Of a DNA stretch of 64,000 bases, positions 27,801-39,800 are shown piece after piece. Source of the stretch: Hetaerina americana (lineage: Eukaryota; Arthropoda; Insecta; Odonata; Calopterygidae); NCBI GenBank assembly GCA_022747635.1, contig JAKTNV010000009.1:99501-163500 (forward strand), read 5' to 3'. Position numbers and translations under genes: made by a program. A model generated the notes under the pieces. The model was not told where the DNA came from. It was given only the letters and a program-made list of their open reading frames with translations, and did not search any database. The first letter of the stretch is position 1, and every line of letters starts with the position of its first letter.

Positions 27801-30800
27801 AGCAAAGCATCCACCAAGGTATTTCAGGCATCTAATTCCCTTTCCATTAAGGAGACGGCTGATACCAACGCTCTTGCTTTCCTACATTGATCACTGTTCT
27901 ATAGTGTACTCTGATGCATCAAATGATCCAAACATGAAACTTCAGTAATGCATAAAATAAATAAAAACAAAACACAGTTGACGCTCAATTTTTCATCCAA
28001 ATGGATAAATGACCATGCAAGGATAATCAAAATATGGGGAAGAGATGGTTGTAATATAAACAAATGCACACAGAAACTCTCCTTTTTCATTCTGTCTGAT
28101 AAATTTAAGTTTTTTTAGAGAAAGAAGGTCCTTTTTTCTGTTTTACAGCCTTTATTATGATAGGGGGGCATTAGAGCTTTGCCAGAAGACAGAACTGTAT
28201 TGAATACAAGTGAACATAGCAGAACATATTTCCCTCTGAAAGATAAACCAATCACTTAGCCAGAAGAAACAAAAATGTCTGGCGGGGATGAATTTTAAAA
28301 AAGGGTCGCTGATACAGATTCATATTCGTCATACGATGTACCAATTGACAAGATGCTGAGTGGGTGGTAATGACTCACTTTCTGCATGGTCTCCAACTAT
28401 TTACATTTGCTGCTTGGATTAATGGAGAACATGGAATTTCCCACGGCTAACAAATGAATGGGAGGGAAACAATAATGTGGAAGTACGGATAGTTCAAAAA
28501 TGTTTAAATCAAAACATTAAATACCATTATTTATAACTTTTGATTGTGTGAAATGAAAAACTTTTAAGAAAGCCCAGATTATTCAAACTTCCATCGAAAA
28601 AAAAGTCTATCAAAATTTCAAATGATTTAATTATCTTTGCATTGAATTTTATTAAAATTTTGAGGCACTGGCAAGAATGGATGGCCCACAAAATGGATTA
28701 TCTGCACACAGATAATCGAAATTTTACTGTACTTAAAATTTTATACCGACAATAATTATTTCACATCAATTAAGAGAAATACTTAACACGAAGGACAGTC
28801 TCTGTGTGCCCCATCTAATACAAACAAAGGAAAAGGCATTTTTCACTCCTTCACATGCAACCTTCATAGCACTATTCAGGCAAGCATTAACTCTCCAAAA
28901 AATGTTTGCTTATTCAAATTCAAACATCAAAAATATATAGCTGTGAACTGCATTCATGAATTTCAAGGGATATTGATGAACTCAACCTAATTCTAGCATG
29001 GCATATTATGCCAACCTGTTTTTCTCGTGTCACTATTGTTCAATTTCATAAAAAAACCATAAAGACAGTAATCAACCCGAAGGTCAGTTTGGTCCATGAC
29101 CTGCACTAGGGATTCGCTTTTGAATGCAAAGAATTGCACAATGAGTGATCTGCTCCTTCAAAATCTGTTTGGTTAATACTTTTCAATCAACCATAAACGC
29201 ATGCGGTGTCTGTTTGTTCCTTTTCCAAGATGAGTTAGGAGCCCATTGGTCTAATCAATTGATTTATATATACATGTTAACATAATTCAAAGAGTTGAGT
29301 TTTGAAATATTCACCAAATTATTTGCAAACAAGTTTAATTTACAAAATAAATTTTAACAGAATCCAGGAATTGAAATGGAATATAAACAATAGCTATAAA
29401 AATTATTTTATAAGTTTATGGTCAAAACAAAATTAAAAGAAACATTTGGAATTTAATAAAAAATAACAATAACATTTATTCCTTATGATACAATGCACGA
29501 CCCTGCCAAATTGAAAAAATAATTTCTGCTGCTCGAATTTAAGCTGATGAGTAAAGTTATATTGTAAACTGGAATAATGAACATTAACTTATATTCAAGC
29601 AAAATATAGTTCATATATTTGATACAATGATTTTACACATAAAGCTGTTTTGGTCTCTAGAGGGAGCATAAAATTGTTTTAATAACAGTAAACAGCAAAA
29701 GCTCATGGTATTTCAGGAGCACTGAGAGCTCATTCTGAATGTATCATTCTCAGTTTTTTAATGGCAGAATATGTTCCATTAACTTGCAATGGAATCTAGC
29801 ATGCACATCGTTCTACTGTTATTCAATATTTGTTATTGTTAGTTTCTCCACAGGAGAAGCCTAGACACAATAAGGTAACGGTTGATTGGGCTAGAAAAAT
29901 CCATGATGGACGTGATTGACCTTGAGAACACCATCTGCTAATCTTAGAAACAAACAGACAAAAGAGAATAGCCTCACGAGTGTGTCACATGCACTTACTG
30001 TCTTGAATAGATACCTAAAATGTATGTGAATGTACCGATTGTATGAAGAGGTCTATTGCAATAACAATGCCAATACACAAAGAAAAAGTTTTCTTAATTG
30101 ATTGTTACTATAGGAGACATTGTTATGCGCTGTACATTTTAAAGTGCATAATTTGATGGCTTTTAAAGCAGCCTTAATTCTGTGCAAACCATTTTCTTTT
30201 CTAAAACTTGAAGAGGAGAGCATATTTGAGTGTCTCGATGCATAGCGGCGGCGGCATAACATTTACACTGCCAAAACTTACAGTATTTGACCACACACAA
30301 GACAGTTCTTCTTCCAAAATAATGAACTGGGGAAAAATAAACAATAGAGTGGAGAAAGTGATCATGACAAATAATCATTGCCTAATGCATGAAAACCACG
30401 GGACGTTTATCATTACAGAAAATAATCAAAATTTTACATATCACATATTAACAGTCTCCCGCTGTTGTGTAACATCAAGATTCCAATGTATATACATATT
30501 TACACAGGTTAACTCGTACATATGTACACCATAAACAATGCTTTTGACAGAGTAAACATGATAACTTTACATTTTGAAGCCATTTTGCCACAGCTAAGAA
30601 TGAAGCTCACACAAATTCAGTATTACTAAGTACCATTTTTATAGGTCATGCTCATTATTTCATGGACACAATTGAAAAATGAACGTGTGATCTTATTAGA
30701 ATGACTGCAATAGAAACAAAACATTCAGTACTCAAACAGTAGAGTAGGCTCAATTCCAAACGATTTATTCACTAAAAATATGGCTTCTGCAAGGCCCATG

Positions 30801-33800
30801 TAGCACTCAGACTCATTATTTGTTTCGCCGATGGAAAAAGTGGGAAAAATTGCAGTTGGTGCTGCAGTCACTAATGATAAAAAGGCATTTGAACAACAGT
30901 TTTGTCTGATAATGAGTAACGAGTAGATAGCACCTACTTTTAGGCAAATGTCATTTATTCCCAATCCACAATATAACAAGAAGTGATCACAGAGGGGATC
31001 AGGATGGTATGGTGGCTAACGTGCAGGCTTCCCACTGAGAGGGGCCGGGTTCGAATCCTGGACACAACAAATATTTTTCAGCGGTATCCAGATCCCTATT
31101 TGAGGTGCTTAGTGGAGAGCACTTTGGGTGAGTACGATGTCCGTTGGATGGGACGTTACACAGCGGACCCCTTGGCACCTCTCCTTAAGAGTAGGCCAAT
31201 TCTGATGCCAGGTTTCTCTCCACCCTTCATCCTTCCTCATCCATCCCAAATGGTGCAAATGACCTCTGCTAGCAGTCGCCACCCATAAAAACTAAGAAGT
31301 GATCACCTATTATGTTCCAGTCAATATTGACAAACAAAGAAGCATCATCTTTTTATCCTTCGTTCTAACTCTTCTGAATAGGATATCAGTCATAGGGCCA
31401 CAGAGAAAGTGATCTATCATTGCCATTGTCTATCAGAATACCTTTGACACGATACGACCCATTTATAAATCTTATTTCTACTATTGCAAGACAAGTTTCT
31501 AGTATAAGACAGCTCATGAAAAAACAACGAGTGAAAAAGATTTGCACTAGCCTGTATTTCTCAAGCAGGCACACTGCTCTTGGGTGACCCGCGCAGTAAT
31601 TGGCATGGACAGTCTTAAGCAGCTGGGCGGAAGAAAGGAAGAGTCGTCCCACTCGACTCGGGGCACCTGGCTCCTGACTCTCTTCCACGCTCAGCTCGGC
31701 TTCAAGGCCACAGAGAAGCTGCTCATGAGCATCCAGCACCACGGGGAGGTTACCAACCAGATGAGCATACTCCTCAGCAGTCAGCCTGATAAGAATGAAA
31801 TAAGATGCAACACAATAAGATACAATAGAATACAATTAGATGGAATAATATTTGCTGGCCCCAATGGCAGAAGGTTAATGTCCCTGCCTAGGTTCCGAAT
31901 TCAATCCCCACCTGGGTGGGCTTTCCTCCACCCAGGACTTGGATGTTTGTGATGGTGCCGCATGGTTGGCGGCTGCGACATCATTGGTGGGAGCGCAGCA
32001 CAGAATGAGCGAGTAGTATTCGGTTAATGAGTCTTTTATTTAACCCTTAACAAGCAATTGGGCTCAGGCACCGGGGAGTAGGGACGAGCAATGAGGGCAA
32101 GGCTGGGCATCTCTGGTGTCTCAACCGATGGGCTCAGAGGCAGAGTATCGGATGAGGAATGGTAAAAGGAATGGGACCCTGCTCCTTGCCCCTATGTGGA
32201 GCGCCTCGCTTTTTATAGCATCGCGCCTTCGGGGTGAGGGACTTCAAAGTAGCTACACAGTAGCTACATTGTAGCAACAAGGGAATTGGGTAGCAGACAT
32301 TGTATTGCCTTAGTTTCCGAGAAACCCGCACTACATCACCATACATTGTCTGGTATGCTGGGGGGCACTCCTTGGGAGAGTCAACCAATAGTGGGGGTTT
32401 CCGAGAAACCCACAATACAATGGTATTTGTTGTTTTTTTTAAATGGCTGATGCTACAGCTGAAGTGCTGTTTTTAGATTAGAACTAATTAAATTAAATTT
32501 AAAAAAATTAAAATTTTTAAATGACTTAAAAAATTATTTAATTCAATTTTGAGAAAGAGGGTAATGAATCAGTGACATTTTTTCAAGTGCGAGCCGTCCC
32601 GTCCTCTTTACAATGTTTATTTAGCGCTATGCTTCTCTTATTTTATTCTTGTGCTCCCAATAGCTGTCTAAATTAATGCACAATTGCCAGGATAGTGATA
32701 CACGGTACATTTATATCAATCGACACTCAGCTATGTAGAGTTCGCAATAACCATTGTTCAAATGCTTCATAAATACAGAATGCAAAATAATTAAATGGAA
32801 AAGTTGCGCAGAAGTGCTATTCCGGCCAAGGGGGGAGGGAGGGGAGTGCTAATTCACCTTGAATACTCATCGGGCACTTGGGACGGATTGATGGCTGAAT
32901 TAAATACAATTCGGAGGGAAAGCTGGGCATTTCACAGAAAACAGTTTTTAACGAACAGAGAGCACCATATAATATTGGAAATGCTGGATTTGAAGGCACT
33001 GGAAAATGAGGATTGCACGCAGGACAATCCAGCATATTAATGGAACGATAAAGAATATCCACGGGGTTATATTGTGGACACAAGAGGGTATAAACACCAA
33101 ATGAAAGGGGCAGGCGAGACTCAGATGAGTGCAGAATAAGCTCTCTGCCCGACAGGCCACTCGTACAACCCGTGAACACAACACGAACCTATCAAGACAC
33201 ACTTAAATTTAGAGCCCCGGGGGCAGCGGTGTGACATACCCCAACTGAAGGTAGCCGGTTCGATTCCCAACTAGGTGGGTTTTTCTCCACCTAGGGCTTG
33301 GGTGTCTTTAACTGTTTTGTTCAGCATACATGTTAATGGGTTAGGTGGAAGAAGGGACTATAGTCTCATTCTTGCCCCAATAAAGTCATCAAATAAATAA
33401 ATAACATCAAAAGTACCTTTCGATTAGTGGAAGACCTAAACTCATTTACTGGGTCAATGGTCATGAACAATTGCTGCCTCGGAGAGATTGAAGTCCTTCC
33501 GTATTCCCAACATTTTTATGAGGCAATACCTTCCCAATCCATCCATCCACAACCAACAACCTTGCACTGACTTCAGAGGTCTTTTTAAGTTAAACCCTTA
33601 CAATTTCTTTAATTTCCAATAGATTTCCATCTCATATCATCCAGTTTAAAAGGAATTGGTTACATGAGCTTTTTGAAAACAATTAATTTTTTATAGTAAT
33701 AGTTCCTACATATTTTAGAATATCATAACCTGTTTTTGAATAAAAATTTCTTATTTCTCACAGTTTACCAATATTGGAATTGAATTGCACTGCAAATTCC

Positions 33801-36800
33801 AAGAAACTGCGGGAGATGCTGTAACAGTAACTTTTAACGGAGTCATCCACAAACATGCAATCCACTGTAGGAAACTGCAGGAGATGCCACAACAGTAACT
33901 CTTAACGGAGTCTTCCGCTAATATTCCGGTCGAGGCAAATGATTTTTTGAAATTGAAAACAAATTGTTGCATTGGAATTGTATTGCATTGTATTGTATTC
34001 AGCCTTCCCTTTCACTTTTTTCCTGCCGAGTAGGGAGAATTGGTTTCCTTGTCACAGACATTTGTGTTACCCCTAAGGATTCTGCAATAGGAGTTATATT
34101 CAAAACTGAAAAGACTTATGCATCAAATCATTTGATCAACCACAAAATTCATTCCCAAACATTTATATGCAAGTCTTTAGCTTCCCTCAAAGCCCTTGTA
34201 AACGCATCACAGATTTTAATTCTTTCCTCTCCCATTTCCTCAGAAGGCTTATGCCTTTGACTTATGGCCATTTTTCATTGGCTGCCTCCAGCTATGCAAT
34301 ACTGCTGAGCTACGATGGTAATCCCTAGAGTACCCAACCCAACAAAGAAAACACAAAAATTTAAGAAAAAAATTATTTATTTTTCAACATAATCTCCTTT
34401 CAGCTCTACAAACTTTTCCCAGCGGTGTTCAATAAGTTCGATACCCTTTTTATCATTAGAACTGTCTTGCTCCTCAAAATAGCCATTAACTGCTCATATC
34501 ACTCCTTCATGGTTGGAAAATCTTAGACCCCCCCCAAGTCATTTTTTCAAGTTTGCGAACAGAAAATAATCCGAGCGGGCTAAATCTGGCAAATAGGGTG
34601 CATGAGGTAGCCATTCAAACTTTATTTCATGAATTTTGACCATTTCAATAACGCATTGGTGAGCTGGTGCATTGTCTTGATGAAACAACACTTTCTTCTG
34701 AGCCAAATGCACCTGCTTTTGCTTCATTTCTTCACTCATTGATCGCTGTAATAAGTTTGCATGATTCTTGCCGTTGATAGTTTCTTGTTTTTCAAAGCAG
34801 TCAATGAAATTTATGCCACGCGCATCTCAAAAAACCGATGCCATGACCTTGCCTGCAGATGAAAGTATTCGCCTTCTTTGGAGACGGTTCTCCCTTTTGA
34901 ATCCATTGTTTTGATTGTTCTTTTGTCTCGGGTGTGAAATAATGGACCCACGTTTCATCCATGGTTATCGAACGTCACAAAAATTCTGCTTTGTTGCTGT
35001 GAAACTTTACTAAACACTCAATTGAAACATCTTCACAACAATGTGACATCTGCAAAGGCTCGGTAAATTTCCTTATATCCGTTTTTAAGCTTTGTTTTTA
35101 AAGTTTACATTGTTTCCGCATCTGGAAGCAATTTAAACCATGTGTTTACTTCCATTTTAAAGTAGGAATGGTTGAAAAAAATTTCCAAGTCTTTCTCGCA
35201 CAAGGGAAACTTTTGAAGGGGTTTAATCTCATATGATCTATCGTGGGCACAACTTCACAACACTGAGTACTTAGGCAGTAAGGTTCAGCATTAATAAAAC
35301 GGGTACGAAACACGAGAGGAATCAGCTCATCTGATAATTAGATTCCATGTTTTTACATCAAATATTTACCTGGATAATTGTTTTCCACGCAATTTGGTTC
35401 CAACGATATTATTAAGGCTGTATTTGGTAGGTTACTTTTCATTCAACGCATGATATCATTCTTTTTATAGTACTATTATACGATTTTTAGTATTATTTTA
35501 TGATGGGAAATGCTTTTAAAGTATATTACAAAAATAAATGGCCAGTATATAGTTAATGTTTTCATGGAATGGTAATAGATAGTCCCAAAAGAGGACCTTT
35601 TCTCTCATACATTGTATATTTATTTATTTATTTATTCATATTAGTCCGAAAACAGCACATTTTGACCTTTACATCGAACTATTAATAACGATAACAATGG
35701 TCACATTTACAAACACCCAAGCCCTAGATGAAGGGAAACTCACCCAGGCGGGAATCGAACCCGCGACCCTTGGAATGGCAGACGAGGACGTTACCCCGCC
35801 GCCACCGGGATCGGCAATACAATACAATATATACAATTGAATTTTCTATTTGTTGGCTAGACATCTATATAATAAATTCCTAGTTCACTGATTTAAGTCA
35901 CGGCTTTGCTGCCATTGTGAATTTACTTGAAGCACAGCTTTTTTCACACAATGGGTAATACTCACAATAATTCTTTGAATAAAAGAAAACTTCAGAAATA
36001 TTTCGCCTTCACGAGTAAATTAAGTAGTAAACATACTTCTTTACAAAATTCCTCTTAATCATATATCTTCAAATGAAAAGATGGCCTTGCTATCGAATAA
36101 ACTTTAGCTGAACCAATGCAAACACAAGTATGCAAAAATTGAAGCAAAGCCAATTTCACCGAAACAGTCCCTTGAACTGCCTTTCTTATTAATACAATTT
36201 AGGGAATCTCTACGACTAATATGATTCATAACGATAGAATAGGAGTCAAAGAAATATTATTTCACCATCAACTGACTAGACCAGTATTACGAGAGCGGTT
36301 CAATAAGTACCCATGTTTGACAACAAAGGGCATTCCTGAGGGAAGTTTATGTTACCATCGTGAGCTGCCATCTATCAAATGACAGTGAAACAAATTTCAG
36401 ACTGATTTTAAGGTTAGTTTGGATTTGGCAGCCATTCGAGTAAGACGTGTTCCGTGATTTCTGCAAAGATGGAAAAAGAGCAGTATCGTTCAGTAATTCG
36501 CTTTTTGTTTTTGGATGGGAAGAAATGCAAGGAGATAAAAGCAAAGTTGGATGCTGTTTATGGGGACACTTTGCCATCTATGACCACAGTTAGATATTGG
36601 TTCAACGAATTTAAACGTGGGCAAACATCTGTATCTGGCTCTCTGCGACTTTTTCTTATTCCCCAACATGAAGAAATGGCTCGCAGGAAAAAAATTTAGC
36701 TCAAACGAGGAAGCTATCTCCGAGACAGGCATATTTTGGAGAGTTTGACAAATCCTATTTTCGGACGGGTTAAAAAAATGGCTGGAACATTGGGAGAAGT

Positions 36801-39800
36801 GCATCTTTCTAAGAGGGGCTTATGTTGAAAAATAAGAAATGTTTCTGAAAAAATGGTTTCTTCATTTCTAACACGGGTACTTATTGAACCGCCTCCGTAT
36901 AAATCAAATTCGAGAGGAGCTTACTTTGCAGTTGAGTGTTTGGTATCTCCATTAAAGATGGCAAAGGTGTATGTGCAGACCTCTGGGCCAAACTCACTAC
37001 AAACCATTTGCCAATTCGGGCTTGTGTGATAAATGTACTACCGTTCAAAAGCAAAATAACATTTATATACGGGGGCGATTTGAAAAGTAAGGTCCCCTAT
37101 TTTTTTTCATGAAAAATCAAATTTATTCTCAACTTTGTGTACATTGTACGAAAGGCTGAGCATTTGCCTATTTTTCCACATAGTTGCCTTGAAGATTAAT
37201 CACTTTTTGCATCCTTGTAAGCAGCTTTTTAACCACTTGCTTGACATGCCTGTGTCAGACACGGGCAACTGCTTCCTCCCAAAATTGACGTGCCCGTGTG
37301 TGGCACGGGCATTTTTTCCCTCCGGTTCTGATTCACCCATTTTTTTATGATTGCTTTCTTCAAGGAGTTCTTAGTTTACTCTCCAGATGACTCTAGCATA
37401 CTGCACACTAACAACAGTAGTTGGAAACTTTTGGAACTTTGTTCTTTCATTATATTTTATTTTGGTTAGGACGGCAACGTTTTGATGTTGGTGGTGAACT
37501 TTCTTCGTTTTCGAAAATCAAGATATTAGGCCAGATTTTTACTGTAATATATTTGAATATAGAAATCTCTTTTTTTCTTAGCACAAAATAAGGTATGATA
37601 TTTGACAGTTAATAAAATTTTATGAATTATTTTTCTTATATCTCATCCTAAAAAGATTTTTGTTTATTGAAATGCTATTATTATTTTTATGCAGAGTTTC
37701 CTCTTATTGTGTCTGATTTGGAATTGAGTAATTCTGAAAGCATTTCCATGCACAATTCGGAACTTTCAGCTACCAACATATTTTCCGATTATGATGAAGA
37801 CATATCTGCCCAATTGCTTGATGCAAGAGTGTGGTGTCCGACCGATTCCCATCAAGGTCCCAAACCACCACCTCCAAAATTTCCTCTTACTGCTTCTCCT
37901 GCTGTTCATTTAGACATTGATGAAACTGCTGGAATTCTTCAACACTTCGAGGCATTTATTGATGATTACCTTATTGAATTGATAACTGTGGAAACCAACT
38001 TATATGCTGACCAGTACATAGAATCCTCTGTTTTGAAAAAATTTTCAAGGTGTAAAGACTGGCAGCCTGTCAATACTAATGAAATTAGAGTGTTTTTTGC
38101 TTTGATCATTCTTCAGGAAATTATAAGCAAACCAGTTGAAGAATGGTACAGGTCAAAGAGGCAGACCATTCTTACTCCATTCTTTTCAAATATTATGACA
38201 TACCGTGGATTTGTACTCATCAAACGCTATCTGCATTTTGCAGACAATAGTATCTTTGCTAGAGATACACATCCTTGTGTCAAGCTAAATAAAATTTGGC
38301 TTGTACTTGAATATCTGAACAGAAAGTTCTCAAATTAGCTGACACCTGAGAGGGATATTTCTATTGATGAAAGCCACATGCTGTACAAGGGTAGACTATC
38401 ATGGATTCAGTATATTCCCCTGAAAAGAGCTAGATTTGGGGTAAAGACGTTTATGCTTTGTGAATCTAAGTCTGGATATATATGGTCATTTATTATTTAT
38501 ACAGGAAAAGGATCAGTATTGAATGAGGAATATACTAATCTTCCTACAACATCCCAGATTGTGCTTGAACTAATGAAACCTCTACTAGGTAAAGGTTATT
38601 GCCTCCTACAGACAATTATTACACCTCCCCAGAACTGGCTGATTAATTGGTTGCCAAAGGAACTGATGCTTATGGGACATTGAGAGTTACAAGGAAGGAA
38701 GTGCCGGATGATATCAAAGAAAAAGAAGTTGAAATTGGGAGAATTCACTGCCTTCCAGAGAGGTAAAGTAATGGTGATGAAATGGCAAGACAAAAAGGCT
38801 GTTACTGTATTCTCTACAGTACATAATGAAAAATTTGTTGAATTTAAAAACAGGGATATCATGCAAATGAAGCCAAAAGTCGTGGTTGAGTATAATAATA
38901 CAATGGGTGGAGTAGATAGGGCAGATCAGCACCTAACAAATTACCCCATTATAAGGAAAAGGGGGGAAAAGTATAATAAAAAAATTTTTTTTCACTTGTT
39001 GGACCAGGCCACGTGGAATGCTATCATCTTGTATAGGAAGAATGGTGGAATAAAGAGTAACCTAGACTTAAGAATGACATTAGTGGAAGATATAATATAG
39101 AGGTACTACACACATGATACGTCATGTAAGGGTGGAAGGCCTTCAGTAGAACCAAATCCTAGACGCCTAACTGAGAGGCACTTCCCTGAATATATTCCAC
39201 CCACAGAGAAGAAGGAAAAGCCTTGTAGGCAGTGTGCAGTTTGTTGTGCCAAAAGGGATGGTGTTGGCAAAAAGATTAGAAGAGAAACAAGGTTTTATTG
39301 CCAAGCAAGTGACGTCGGACATTGTGCAGTACCTTGTTTCAAAATATATCACACAGTGAAAAACTTTTAGAAATTATTGTGAAAATACTCAAGTCAATAT
39401 TTTCAATTTTTATAAAAAGTATGTGATAAAAACTTTTTGTAACACTTTGCCTTTTCTTTACATTAACATTAGAATAGATTGAAAAAATAAAAAATTACAT
39501 TTTTTGTGCAGAAAAAAATTAAAATCCTGTCAGGCAAGTGGTTAATACCAGCGGCGTACCTTTCTCCCGCCGTGCTGCGAAGCCAACTAACTACTGCCTC
39601 TCCGATATAAATTCATTGCCATTTAGTGGAAGTGTACTGTGAGAAGTGTATCGACATAAAAAACATGCGGCAGTGGTGCAGGGAGTTTTTTGACGGCCGG
39701 GAAAACGTCCACGATGAGCAGCGGTCAGGGTGGCCGAGTATGCTGGAATCAACAGTGGCTCCAATTGACAAGATGATGTGCAATAACCGGAGAATCACCC

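Noticed and set aside
31546..31547. Canonical GT donor (CTA|GTGCAA) for the Pix exon at 31552-31785
   Set aside because: It leaves the junction in a phase that makes the next exon read GGA TGA, an immediate stop, and adds two residues absent from the family. The GC donor keeps both frame and alignment.
32795..33202. Coding exon in the GC-richer stretch
   Set aside because: Open frames on both strands overlap, neither shows a known domain, and neither fits the Pix protein between the two DH exons, which are already in phase.
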